Source of the DNA: Blasia pusilla
Lineage: Eukaryota; Marchantiophyta; Marchantiopsida; Blasiales
Direction: 5' to 3'
Length of the DNA: 64,000 nt
Assembly (NCBI GenBank): GCA_050084515.1
Contig: CM114271.1
Location: 45,508,001-45,572,000 of the forward strand
Shown: positions 36,568-48,882 of the stretch, piece by piece
How the letters are laid out: each line of letters opens with the position of its first letter
How positions within the stretch are numbered: position 1 is the stretch's first letter
Translations under genes and position numbers: made by a program
Notes under the pieces: model-generated
Databases searched by the model: none
What the model was told of the DNA's origin: nothing
What the model saw: only the letters and a program-made list of their open reading frames with translations

Positions 36568-39479
36568 GAATGGAGGGAGGGAAGTTGAGGGGATGTTTCA
36601 TCTGACGTCTACATGCTGCCTGCATCCATAGCATCTGACCTCTTCATACACACAGAGCTGGGGCGAACTTAAGCACTTCGCAGTATAGGAGACTGCCTCC
36701 AATCCAAGAAAGAAACCGCAGAGCAGATTTTCCTGAGAATATCACCACATACAAACAGCAAGAGACATGTGAGTAACCCCTCTAGTATCTGTAATTAGAA
36801 AGGTGAATACACTCACTACTCACCAAAATTGACATTTGTGTTGTACATTGTGGCTCTGGGGTGCTTGCCATTGTCTTCTCGTCTACAATGTCCAGACAGC
36901 CTCTGTCCATTTCTTCCATCTGCTAGTCTTAACTTACCATCGCAAATGCATGTGTGGAAGCTGTTCCATCACAATGAGTTCTATTCTGTCACCTGATCAT
37001 TATTGCAGAGCAAGTTATCTCGATGGCAGCCGAATTAGGTTTCTGTTTGGGGATTAGGCCATGCTTATTCCTCTTATTCGAATGGCTATCAATGCTTCAG
37101 TTAGGTTCTACCAACTTATAGAGTCTGGCATGTGACCCAAGTTCAGCAGGATGAGTGCTGATGAGATCAGGGTGTATGATTGTAACATGGCTGTGTCCAC
37201 TAGGTTTCATGAGTCAAACCTCAAATCCACGAGGCTATGGGAGTCTCCAAGTTCCATCAGAGGACCTCAAAATTGGCAAATCATTTGGTAATGAGCTTCA
37301 TTCAGTGTGATCGGATGGGAAGACAATTGTGGAGATTACAAGGGGGATGCAATGGAGCAAGGGTCACTCAATGTGAAAGGAGTCGTGTTTACCAACTTGC
37401 AGTTATCACCAACAATGATGTGGTGGTTACAACACCAGGTAGAACTCATAGAAGAGAACATGTTAACCCCAATTTGGCAATACAACCATGAATGGAAACT
37501 TCAGTGAACTTGAGTGGCATAAATGTATTGTGGTCACATAATGAGCAATCCAATCTTTTGCGAAGAATCAGCTCTATGTTGAAGAGTTTTTCTTTAACTC
37601 TTGAAGCCGTGAGGGCACACAATATTTTGTTCTTTCTTTTCTCTTTTTGGAATCAGTTACAAGTTTTACAACAACTGCATGAGAGTTTACCACTATATAT
37701 GGATTCTCAACCAATGAATCCCAAAAACAATTCTGGTAGAATTGATGTATTGGGAACTTCTATGAGAATACTATGAATAGAATGGGTAGACATCAAAGAA
37801 TATTTGTCGAGTCTGTTCATGGTATTCATCTTTAGTGCATTTTGATCTATAGTCAAGAACTTTCTTATCGCTAGATAGATTTTCACATGTAGAGAAGTCC
37901 ATTCATGATTATACATAGTAAGCTCTTTTCTATAGTTGCAATACATTCAATCTTCCATGTGATCTTTTTTATTTTCTTATTCATTTTCGTGAAAGGTGAT
38001 TATGTGACTCTTGTAAGCATGTTTTTATAGAATTCTATTTACAAATTTTGGTGTGATTATTTAATTACCAAGGTGGTCATAATTAGATAACTCTTCCAAT
38101 CAGCAAGTCACACTTCCCTGTTATCGACGATGCTCAAATCTCCTCGATGTGCGATGTGAGTCCAGTGGTACGGTGGGGCACTAGCGGCACGGAACGACTA
38201 CAAATTAAACAACATGACACTCAATGATGGAATGCGGCACTCAACGGCATACCTTCCTCAATCAGCAAAAAATGTTATGTTCCCCAATGATGGTGCGGTT
38301 TTACAATTGAGACGGTGCGGTGCACATGCTGAAATTTAATTTGAGTTTCGACTAGTATCAAAAGATTGAATACATATCCTTTAGACCATGAATCTGCAAG
38401 TGTATTTGAAGGAACTAACATAAATTTGCATTTGCATTTGATGGGGAATCTTTAAGCTAAGCTTGTTTACTTGAAATTGTGTTCTTTTCGATTGACTCAT
38501 TGTAAGGTGGAATAGGTTAGGGTGGAATATACCATGACTTTCAATTCATTGAAAGTAGAACCTCTAGTAGTATTAGTGTGCAAGAACGATGGTTTGTGAT
38601 GGTTATTTGTTCCAACATAATTAGCGAATACACATATAGTAAATTTATGATGTAATGTCTTAGGTCTTTCCCCTTAAATAGAAAAAGTACCATATGAAGA
38701 CTTACAGAAAGAGTCAGTCAAATTTATCATATGTAAAGATTTGAATGGAGTTGAATGATGAAGGAGGACTCGAGAGGACTAAACATGCTTCACATTATGA
38801 TATACATCATTGGAATGAGAGTAAGATGAACAAATGAAGAGAAGAAATGCTATCATGGTAGCATATTTGTTTTGTAGGCGAAAGTTGTGGGTTGGGTTTG
38901 AAAGTTCCGATGAGTTGCGTAATCCGCATGTAGTGGAGAAGCCGTTGTGCGCTAATCAGGTGCGAGTCTCCCAACGTCTTCCCATAGATCTAGCAAACCT
39001 CCCAAGTTGCTCCTACCAAGATCTTGCAAGAGAAGTGTTCTAAAGTCTTAACATGAGAAAAATGATTTGAGAAAGATATCTCTCTCTCTCTTATACTTTT
39101 GGGAAGAGGCAAAAGCCCTTCCCTAATAATGGCCTTAAAAATGGTAACTTGCGTGCAAAGGTTATCGGGTGATTGTTGATTTGTTCGACACGTCATACGA
39201 CTGAAAATAGCAAAAGAGGGGACTTAACAAAAATGACAATTTTGATTCAATGGACTTGTCATCAACTTTATCTGATACCTTTGGACAAAGTTACGCCCAA
39301 ATAACCTGATGATCCTCTATATCGTTGACACAATAGAACTCTACTTGTTGGTTAACTAAGATGTGATATGTGGTTTGCGACCCGTATTTGATTAATTACT
39401 CCCGAAGATGGCTTGGCGGAAGGTAAAGAGGTAGATGCATTGGTGATGAAGCTAGTAATTCCACCCTCTCGAATTTATA
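36568..39479. other. intergenic region after EDRF1, nothing recognised
   Basis: Contains the EDRF1 3' UTR at its start and then AT-rich sequence with only short open frames. No domain, RNA gene or clear repeat boundary was found. It may include more of the CACTA element that begins to be recognisable at 39480. Confidence 0.5.
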
Positions 39480-39595
39480 AATCTTACAGAAAAATGAAGG
39501 CGTATGGAAATCACTTTCGAGTTGATGAGGGAGATTCGATAGCATGATCAACTTATGATTATGGGATAGCTTCTATTTTTACTTATGAGTATGGA

Positions 39596-40482
39596 GTGGG
39601 GAATGATAGGACTTCAAAGTATGCTTATGTTGGGATATTACAAGAGATTTTGGTCTTGGACTATGGAATCATAGATCATCTAATCCTTACGAAGATGGGT
39701 TCTTCTTGGCAAACTTTCATAAGTGCTTACTATGCGGACAAGAGCCATTTGTATTTCCTAGCCAAGCGGAGCAAGCTTTCTTTGCTGATGTAGAAGAAAA
39801 ACCTGGCTGGAAAATTGTGTTTCAAAAACAAGCTCGTGGTAGAAGAGTAGTTGGTGGTGGTGTTGATCATGATTGTTATCACCATGTTGACTTGTCTAGT
39901 TTTAAACCACAAGCAAACATTGAAATAGGAAACATGGAGATATGTTTAGAGGGGGCTGTTACCCTTACAATAGCAGAATCTACATTGGCTGCAAATAAAT
40001 TTCCATCTGATAATATAGGAGATGCAAGCAATCGTTCAGATTCTGATATGGTGTCAAAATCAGATTCTAGTGACTCTTAAATTTTAATTGTTCAGAGTCA
40101 GGATATTTGGTTTGATCCGTATTATGGTGCCAAGAGAATCTACGTTTATAAAATGAAAATACCTACTTTCAATTTGAGACAAGGTTCTGGGTTGAGGCCC
40201 AAGGTATCTCAAATTTTTACTGGATGGTACTCAAGAGATACTACCACTAACACTGTGGATTGTTCAACTATAAGGGAAGATGGTCCTACAGGTGAGGACA
40301 TTGAGTATTTTCTTGCTAGGGAGGAGCGATGCAAACTTGTGAGGGAAAAAGCTTTAGAAATCAGCAAAGAGTTTTTGTTAGTGGTCGAGTTTGTATGCGA
40401 TCATTTTAAAATAGGATGCGGTAAATCCTTTGGATCCCTTTTATATGTGTATCACTCTTCATGCTTGACCCTACAGTTCTAA
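39596..40482 (+). pseudogene. DUF4216-like CACTA protein fragment
   Basis: Open stretches at 39596-39793 and 39706-40080 overlap in different frames and together give the DUF4216 pattern, so at least one frameshift separates them. A following open stretch 40153-40482 (FNLRQGSGLRPKVSQIFTGW) lies next to it without a recognised domain. No plausible intact start or end exists. Confidence 0.6.
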
Positions 40483-41746
40483 ATCCTCTTTGATGCATGG
40501 ACTAACCATATGTACTCTTGATGAGAAATCTCCTACCTTGGAGACCTACTTATTGATATTTTCTTGTACTACTCAAAGTGGCTTCTATTTTTTTCTTCCT
40601 TTCAGATTGGCTATGAAAAGTGCACCTCCTAAGGTGCAACCTCCCAGACGCATGAGTAGTGAGGGGGTAGGATCATCCATCCCCTACAAGAAACACCATA
40701 CTCGACAATGTCGTCTAGAAGAGACGATGGATGGGTCCAATGATGGATCATTGCAGAATTCAGATGATACATCAGAGTCAGATGGAGGGTTTGATGTGAA
40801 AATGGAGAAGGGATCCTCAGATTCTCCATCTGAGACACCAATGATGAATAATACATCACCTTCAAAAGTGCCATCTATGCACCATTCAAAAAAGCGACCT
40901 AAGTTGAGTTGACCAAAGGTAATGAAGATCAATATTGAAGCAAACTCATGTTCACTCTACTTTAAATTTCACCCAACAATTTTGTGAGATAGTGTTCTTC
41001 AATAAGACTAGAAAAGATTCAAAGGAGAAAATGATATCATATTTCCCAATCCCTCTAATGTGAAGGAGAAGAGTGATTGCATTATTCATTCATAGAATTG
41101 TAATGTGTGATACTAATCTAGCGATGGTATAAACAAGAGGTGCCACCTATGGTTGGAGATGGTAAATACCACATGCCACCCACCAATCAATGGTCCATGT
41201 CTTCATATCCAAGGTTTCTACAATGTTCCTCCAGGTGGGATTTTTGTAGTGCACTCGATCTCCCTCTCTTGATATTTCATTATAGCTTTTAATCGTAAGA
41301 TTCTTTGCTGAATTTTACCAAGTGTTTTCTTCTCTAGGATGAGGATCTAATTTTTGGATGTTTATAATTGCAATTGACACCAGGACCCTACTATCCGTCA
41401 AATCCATATTATGGGATGCTACCCACGCATGGTATCTCGAATGCAACACAAGAGCCTCCTACTACAAATATCATTGAGAAGTCTTCGGGGCGCCATCCTC
41501 GAGGTCCAACTCCTCCAAGTGGTTAGTATCCTTGTTAAAAATAAATTGCAGTGCATGAACTCGATTTGTTTAAGAAAACTCTTTGAATCTCTTTTCTTAT
41601 CTCTCATTATCCTTTGTAATATTGCTGAAACTATGTCTAGTGATCCTATTTGTGGCCTTGTTACAGCAAGCTTTCTAGCTCGTCATCATCGCCGAGAAAG
41701 CCTCAAGAAATAGAAAACAAATACAAGGGCTCTACTTGAAAAGGGA

Positions 41747-42238
41747 TTGAAGCCAAGAGTGGAAGTTACATCATCCGGAGAAATTATTTCTGGTTGTGTT
41801 GGGAAGACAACTTGGCATGATGAGTTGAAGGTTTGTGCCCTTTGTTGTTTGGACCTTAGTACACATGATGTGGCAAAACAATCTAAGTTTGACATCAATA
41901 CTGTGAGAAGAGAGATGGAAGAAGGTTGGGAGTACGTTGGGTATGAGTTGAGTGATTGATTTTTTAAGTCGACCTTAGCAAATATAATGAAAAGAGAAAG
42001 AGCTCGTTTGAAGAAGCTCTTTTATAACTTAGGGCTTAGCATGGATTGCCCAACACCTTCATATGTACTTCTTGATACTTGGGAAGCCCTCAAAAATTAT
42101 TTGCTTTCACCGGAGGGAATGGAAAAATCAGAGAGGATGAAGATAAATAGAGGCAAGGTTGAGCATCCTAATCGGACGGGTCGAACTGGTCACAAAGGAG
42201 TGAGACTTTCTTTGGTATGTAATTGCTTTCTACTTTAA
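41747..42238 (+). pseudogene. plant transposase (Ptta/En/Spm-like) fragment
   Basis: Open stretches 41747-41959 and 41987-42238 lie in the same frame, separated by a TGA at 41957-41959. The reading resumes with FFKSTLANIMKRERARLKKL, then the conserved W-E-A-L block and K-INRGK-HPNRTG, characteristic of this transposon protein family. Regions before and after (40615-40912 and 42545-42967) are Ser/Pro-rich or coiled-coil and probably belonged to the same spliced gene. Inactive in this copy. Confidence 0.65.
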
Positions 42239-44586
42239 TTTGTTGAATCTCTACTTGGTTTTCATATGTATCATGTGAAGGTTCTAATTAAGAATCTAGT
42301 TCTGATCTTGTAGACAAAAGAAAGGGAGAGAGCCCTTCATTACAGCAGTTGGGAGATTCACTTGGGACATGTGGGGGTGGCCCTAGTTAGCACACTGTCG
42401 ACACCATGGTAACTTGCCTTCCTTCATAATTTTTTTGTACTCTCACCCATATCAGGGGATTCATTTTTGTATGTTTTTAATTCCTATTCAGATGTGTAAG
42501 CCTTCTTGTGATACTGTACTTTTTTGTAGGGATCTGGTTCTACATTGACACACCAGATGGAAGCTTTAGAGAAAGAGGCACAATCTACACAGAGTGAGTT
42601 AAAGGCTATTAGGCAGACCCTAGGTTTGATTCAAGAGATGGTCTCCAAGTTTGTAGTGGAATCATCTAAAAACCCAAGTTCACCTTCCTTGGCTCCTACC
42701 TTGAATGTGAGAAAAAATGAGAGTCCCCAACCATTGGTTGATGTGGACGTGGACAGAGAAACTAAAAAAAAAGCTACATTATCTCCCTGTCTTACAACTA
42801 GTAATCCACACCCAACTACTATTAGGGAGGCTGCATATTGCATTGAGGAGGGATTTAAACTAGATGAGTCCACCTTGGTGTCAAATAGAGAAGAACAAAA
42901 CAAGCAAGATGGTAAACATCACCTTCAACCAAAGCAAGGGGTTCCAAAGAAGAAGAAGGCGTCTTGAGTGGAGAAGAAAGAGAAATTGGCTGTAAGTTTG
43001 AGACCTGGTCCATCAATATTTTTTCCCTTCTATCTTCTTCCCTATTCTTTTCACTGAATCCTCTTATATTGCATTCAAACTTCAATAGGAACAACTCAAG
43101 TGTTTGACCATGTTCATGTATACATTGTAGACCAGCCAAGCACATCCTATCTTTTCTTCCAATATTCCTAACATTGGTTGGAGCATTTTGAAGGTAACTC
43201 TTGTGGTTGTGTTAGTGATGTATTCTCTTTTGTTTCATGCATGTGTAGAGTGTATATTCTTGGATTTATCATTTCAAGTGAACAAGTTATACTCATGGTC
43301 TTTGGTTGTGTTTGTATCAACTTGTGATAGGTGATTAAGTCTTGATGAAGCAAAACAAAAACACACGCCAACCTATGGGAGCAAGATATGTATCAGGTCT
43401 TGCAAGTCGAGATATTATCCATGGGAAAGCAATCCCATTTGGATTTGTGAGGGTTGATATCAAGGTAATTTTGAATGGCGATGTTGAACTGCCATTTCCA
43501 AACCGTGATGATGATCCCCACAATTGTTCTTGAACCATTCTGCTGGGTCTTAGGTCTTATGGCCTGAAAGGTTATTGAAGAAAGAGACTCCATTGGAATA
43601 GTGACCATATCTTATAGAAGCACAACCAATTGTGACTATTATGAATGGATTTTTTTCCATTGGAATAGGTTACAAGACTCTTTTGTTTAATCTGAAACTC
43701 CTATTTTGTTGGAGTTCGTGATCAGAATCCTATTTTCTTGCATTTTGTTATCACATTGACTTGTGTTTTTTAATCTGGATGCTTCCTTTGTTTCTCTCCT
43801 TTCCTCCCTTGGCATGTGTTTGAAAGACTCATATATAGAAAGTCTAGCCTTCCCAAGCCTTGCCTAGGTGTATAACCCTGTCCAAAACCCCAATATTGCT
43901 CCAAGAAGGTGATGTAAGCCCAAAAGCCACTCAAAATATGTACAACAAGTTCCTAATTAACCAATCAGGAAACCTCCAAGAGGGTTCTAAGAAATCCCCC
44001 GAAAGGATGACAAATAGACATAGGTCACCAAGGGAGACCAATAGGTTACTCCTATCCTCTCAATCTCTAACTATATACATATATCCCTTGAATTGGGTTG
44101 CACCATCTATTCTTGTTTGACTACAACTAGCGTGACATAATTGTGTTTCCATATTCATTGAGAAATTTGGATTTAAAAAAATCTTGACGACTTTCAGTTC
44201 ATTATTATTTGTTGTATGAATCTCTCCATATGCACAAAATTTCTCCAAAGCATCATTGATGCATGAATAATGTATATCGAATAAAAATAAATTTAGTATA
44301 AGAAATCATATTTTGAAGTGCAAGAAAAAATCATTTATTGAAATTAGTATACGATCCCATATGAGTTAGGGACCCAATAAATGAGGAATTTAAAGTTGGA
44401 CATGGTTGGAATAATTTGGAGATTGAAAATAATTCTCATTATTTTGAATAATCCTCATTAATAAGTCCGAGTGGACTTATTAAGTTATTATGTGTGTAAC
44501 CGAAGCCTCTCATGACAAGAATGAGGTTGGCTTGACAATTAGAAAATTATGGAATGTTTGTGTGAATTTGTGCTTGCTCGTTACAA

Positions 44587-44806
44587 TCTATACTATTAAT
44601 AGAGGATGGGTTTAGAGAATCCCTCCTCCTCTCGATACCTGTCCTTTGAGGGCTTTCTTGGTGTTGACACATGTCAACATCAAGAATTAAATGTAATGAA
44701 GAAGAGAAAGGAAAACTGAATGAATAGGGAAATCGAAGATTTGATGATAAAATTTTTTTATTCCAAGATTTCATGTTAGCTATGCGTAGCACAAGAAATG
44801 CTCTAG
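44587..44806 (+). mobile_element. small Helitron, diverged
   Basis: Starts TCTATACTATTAATAGAGG after an A, contains GTGTTGACACATGTCAAC, and ends ATGCGTAGCACAAGAAATGCTCTAG. The base after CTAG is G rather than T, so the copy is mutated at its end or the border is slightly off. Confidence 0.65.
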
Positions 44807-45346
44807 GTTTGTTTAATTGAAAATATTTTTGATACATGATTGTTCTTATGTATGGACTCTATGATTGGATATTTTTAAAAGAAAAAGTGTGTATGGATGG
44901 TGATAGCGATGCATATGCATATGGTATAATCATGAAAATAAACAAATAAATATGATTAGAAAATAGAATAATACAAACCCCTATAAGACTATAATTATGG
45001 GCTAAGTCACAAGAAGATATTTGAAACCTCAATTTTTTTGATAATTAAAAAAAAAACCTTCCATGCATATAAAGCATGGATGGTACATTACAAGATCAAT
45101 TATCTTGCTGCTTTTCAATCTATGTACTATGTTTATAGACATGTGGAACTCTTTACTTATATGTTTTTTCTAGACGTGTGGAATTTTGGATGGAAAGGCG
45201 TAAAGATTAATTCAAAGGAAATTTACCTTTGCTTCTCCTAAAATGCCATCAACTCAAACTCAGATTCTAAGAATCTCTTGAGTAATGGATATTGAAGATG
45301 AAAATATCAAGTAATATGAATATTGCGATTTGAGCAATAATAAAGA

Positions 45347-45665
45347 CTAGTAAGGTGCTCGTGCTATGCGTAGTATCTTTGAATGAGTCGAAAGTGGTTT
45401 TTTTCCAAACTAAAATGGATCACCCATGTAAAATTACATTTTCCAATAGACACATGTGAGGGTGAACTTGGGAAAACTCAATCCTCTCATTAGCATATAA
45501 ATCAGATTAGTGGATGAGCACCATGGGAACACTCTTTTGACCTTAGTTAATCATAACTAACTAATTAGATGGGACATATGTCACAACAAGAGACCACTCA
45601 AGAGGACATGTATGGAATTAGGGGATGTTTATTGATGATAAGCTCATCTCTATTAATAATACAGA
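45347..45665 (-). mobile_element. small Helitron, reverse orientation
   Basis: On the minus strand it begins TCTGTATTATTAATAGAG (45665 downward, preceded by A at 45666) and ends CGCATAGCACGAGCACCTTA-CTAG (45350-45347) followed by T. The 3' end CACCTTACTAG is shared with the copy at 57492-57689. About 319 bp with no coding capacity. Confidence 0.72.
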
Positions 45666-46434
45666 TAAAAATTTGAAGAAAACTCAAATTTCTAAATATA
45701 ATGTTAGATTATAACTTGATACGGTTGATGGATGCATTGCGACAAGTCCATTCATTATAAGTGGCATAAGTCACTTATACACAATTTCCCATGCTATGGA
45801 CTCGTGACCCTAATTCCATACCTAAGTCCTCTTAGAGGTAATCATGTTTTTTTCGCGGATAACTAATATTAATGAGTCTAGCCCATAAGGGTTATTTTTT
45901 CCTTCCCCGTTCTTTCATCCAGGTCGGGTATGACATATTCCATAAGTCTCCTCTTTTGATGGGATAAGTCTTCTCTTCCTCCATAGCTTGGCAGCGTGCC
46001 CAAGCATATGGGCTTTTGCGGCGGGCTCATGCTGTAGGAGACCTTGACACTAGAGGCCCACTTAGCTATAGCTATAGTTCTCCGCCCCTTGTTGATATGG
46101 TCTCTATTTTTGGTGAGTCTAGTTAGAGGGATGCCCCCTTCTACTTTTTCAGGGCCGGTTGTGACCTAGACTCCTTGAATCCCCTCTTTTGTTTTTCCTA
46201 TGGGTTTTCCATCATGCATTTTTATTGAGGCTCGTCATTTTGATTCTTATGGGTACCCATAAACCTTTCGTGCAGGCTCTCCCTTTTGTTTGTCCATCGT
46301 CCGTCCACCAATCGCCAGCGGCTCCGTAACGCAGTCCATATCCCGACGGCGCAAGCCGCGCGCTCAGCGGTGCGGGTTCCGACTCCCCGATCGGACGGGA
46401 CGATGACGGGAGGTGGACGGGAAGTGGACGGCAG

Positions 46435-48394
46435 TCAGTCCCTGGAAACGCCGGTGACATTTCCCCCTTGCAAGACAGCACTCCGCAATCTGTGGACTTT
46501 GCTGTTGGTGTTGTTGGCATTGTTGCTTTGCGGGAAAGCATCGCGAGGGGAGATATGCAGGGCGTGTGGAGGGAACAATTCGCCGACTTCGCGGTTCTCC
46601 TTGGAGGCCAGCTCGGGGATCTCGAGGGGACGCTTGAGAAGGTTCGACATTCCCAGGGCGAAGGAGCTTTTGGCGGCGGGTGAGACGGATTGTTTGCCCA
46701 AAATGGTTGCGAGAAATGTGTCAGCGAATAAGCGATTGTCGACCGTGTGGTCCGGAGCGGTCAGGGCTTCGAGATTCGTGGGAATGGAGTCGTCCTTCAT
46801 GAAGACAATCTGTGAATCCACCGGCACCATGCCAATTTGCTAAGTGAGGGAAAGGATGGTAGTATCCATCTTGACAGCATTTGAGTTACACCTGAGGTCC
46901 TGTCTGTCTGTCATCATCTTTATGCGTGATCCTCGAATATGTTCCTCCGGGCAACCGAAGTTGAGTAGCTGCTAGTTTTGCACGGTACATGAAGTTTGGA
47001 GAGTTTCGTCTCTCATGAGCCTCGTATGTCAGATTACGAATGAAAAGTATGCGCTCAAGATGCTTGTAATGGAATGGCCGTAAGACAAATCATGCGGATT
47101 GGGAACGGGTGTTAGAAGGACGCGTACCCTGAGGCCTTCTTTGGAGCGGATGATGATTGAAGATCCTGTCAGGCAATTTTTTCCTTGGAAAATGGAGTGG
47201 TACTGCTGCAAGGCGGTGCGTTCCTTGCCACCGCATTTCCCGGACTCGTAAAGCAAAGTCATCACGTTTGTCCCAGACTTCTCAGCGAATTGGAGGCCTG
47301 ACAGATCCCGAAGCATAACGATTCTTGCCGTTTTCTCCACCGGGGCTGCACTGTCACGAATGGTGAGCAATTCAAGAGTCTAGCAGCTCGATGATCGATC
47401 CCGGTCAGTGACACATTTAAATTTCCTACTTTTTTGACATGGCTGAAAGAGCTTCCTTCCTCCATGGCCTGCCTCATTCTGAGAGTTGTCGTGGGAACAC
47501 GAAAGGACGGCTTTCTGTGGATCAATTCTGTAGCTAAAGGCGTGGAAGCAGATTCACTGTATCGAGGAATCCACACAATTCAGACCTCCCTTCGGCTACT
47601 CAACATGTTAGACTTTCGCAGTTTGGGAACGAGAATGCAATGTGGTACAGGTTAAGCAATTCACTTCAACCAGCGATTTTAAAGGAATAGGATGAGGACG
47701 CAATCCATATCGTCGACACAGTCTTGATGCAGGGATCAATGCCACTTCCTGCACATCTAGGCTCGAGGATGCATATCCAGTACACCGGCCTTAAATTCCA
47801 TATAGGCCGGCCCTGGTCATAAATGTCGTAGACACCCAACCAATGACATGAAAGCTGTGACTAACGTGAGTCGGGCTGATACTAGCAGTGAAAGCTTCCT
47901 TTTAGAAGCAGATTTTTGGCGCATGTGCACGATCTCATACCTTCGATAACGTCGGTAAAGAACTCGTCCTCTTTCAGAAGTTCAGCGGCAGACTTCCCTT
48001 TCCAGTGGGATAGAAGGTCTAGAATTGCGGGAGCCACGTATATGCCAATGGTTGTGAAACTTAGTGTCTTGGTCGTGTTTCCTGGTCCCGGGATCGTTAG
48101 ATTTCTTATACCTGCTCACGATCACGATTCGCATTTGTCACAACCCTGGGTAGCTATATTTAATCAGCTAGTTCCTGATTAAGACTGCGACTGACCTCGC
48201 GAATACAGGGATACCAAGATAAATTGATGGGAAAGTGTACCTGCTCCTGCCAAAATGAGAGATTCAGATGCTTTGTTGGTTGGGCGTAAGCTAATTGTTG
48301 CCGGATACTTCGTCCCTCCCACCATCAATTTCCCAGGAGCCAACACTCCTCCTGGATCTGCCTCCTCGCATGGCTTGCCATTTGGGCAACTCAT
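46435..48394 (-). CDS. CHI: chalcone isomerase (chalcone-flavanone isomerase)
   Basis: Closes chalcones to (2S)-flavanones in flavonoid synthesis. Minus-strand exons: 48394-48241, 48111-47941, 47345-47128, 46839-46435; phases agree and give 315 residues. Compared with alfalfa CHI, Arg36 is kept as Arg54 (GAGIRNLTI), Thr48 as Thr71 (SFTTIGIYV), Asn113 as Asn135 and Thr190 as Thr226 (FLATILG). Tyr106 is replaced by Phe128 (GLQFAEK). Other family blocks are HWKGKSAAELL, GSSIIIRSKEG, DDSIP and QSVSPAAKSS. The protein is longer than usual (about 220), with about 25 extra N-terminal residues and about 70 after the fold that look disordered. The ATG at 48394 follows an in-frame TGA. The exon-4 acceptor could also be 30 bp downstream. 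These residues favour a true CHI over CHI-like or fatty-acid-binding paralogues. Confidence 0.9.
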
Positions 48395-48522
48395 TCCGTT
48401 GAGAACACCACGATCAAGCAGCAAAGTGTTTCAAATATGGTAGGCCAGCGTCAGACGTGAAGAATGGCTGGCGAGGGGTAATCGCTGTGCTGCTGAAATG
48501 CGCTCCACAGGCGCCACCGTCC

Positions 48523-48882
48523 GCTGCCTGCGAACTTTTGAAGCCAGCGAATTTGTGGAATAAGATCAGACTACATGGAAGCTGAGAAACTCGAGACATA
48601 ACACAGCTGCTTGTGAAGTTGTGAATGTCAGCCAACTTCTGGATTAAGACCAGATTACAAGGAAGCTAGGAAGCTCCGGACATAGCTGCCTGCGAAGTTT
48701 TGAAGGTCAGCAGACTTGTGACGTAAGATCAGAGTCCATGGAAGCTGGGAAACTCGAGGCATTATAACCCGTAAGTTTTAAAACTTCCATGACCTTTTAA
48801 GTAGGATCAAAGTAAACGAAGCGTGGGAAACTAGAGACATAGCTGTGCCTGAGAAGTTTTGAAAGTCATCGACCTTTTACAG
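48523..48882 (-). repeat. degenerate 80-bp tandem repeat upstream of CHI
   Basis: About four and a half diverged units begin at 48523, 48605, 48684, 48768 and 48841. Each carries a form of AGCTGCCTGCGAAGTTTTGAA, then a GTCAGC.GACTTxTGG block, then AAGATCAGA.T.CATGGAAGC and GGGAAACTCGAGACAT. The array ends about 130 bp upstream of the CHI start codon and so lies in its promoter or 5' UTR. Confidence 0.8.

Larger units (their letters stand above)
39480..42967 (+). mobile_element. decayed CACTA (En/Spm) DNA transposon
   Basis: Two protein regions typical of plant En/Spm elements occur on the same strand. The first (about 39490-39850: MKAYGNHFRVDE, then YAYVGILQEILVLDY, then EPFVFPSQAEQAFFADV and KPGWKIVFQKQARG) matches the pattern of DUF4216. 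The second (about 41730-42230: EVTSSGEIISG, then FDINTVRREMEEGWEYVGYE, LDTWEALKNYLLSPEGMEKS, MKINRGK..HPNRTGRTGHKG) resembles the plant transposase Ptta/En/Spm family. A coiled-coil-like tail follows (MEALEKEAQSTQSELKAIRQ, 42556 on). The frames are interrupted and the usual CACTA termini and TNPD transposase were not found, so borders are approximate. Confidence 0.7.
42968..46430. other. AT-rich intergenic region with small Helitrons
   Basis: No supported gene. Besides the two Helitrons listed, sequence near 44495-44540 (GTAACCGAAGCCTCTCAT...GTTGGCTTGACA) resembles the end of the LTR at 58061-58529 (GTAACCCAAGCCTCTCAT...GTTTGGTTTGACA). This suggests a relic of a related LTR element. Confidence 0.5.

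Noticed and set aside
41245-41260. TTTTTGTAGTG as a CACTA terminal repeat
   Set aside because: It lies between the two CACTA protein regions and no matching CACTACAAAAA start was found.
46286-46843. Plus-strand open frame of 185 codons
   Set aside because: It is the shadow of chalcone isomerase exon 4, whose minus-strand reading is conserved.
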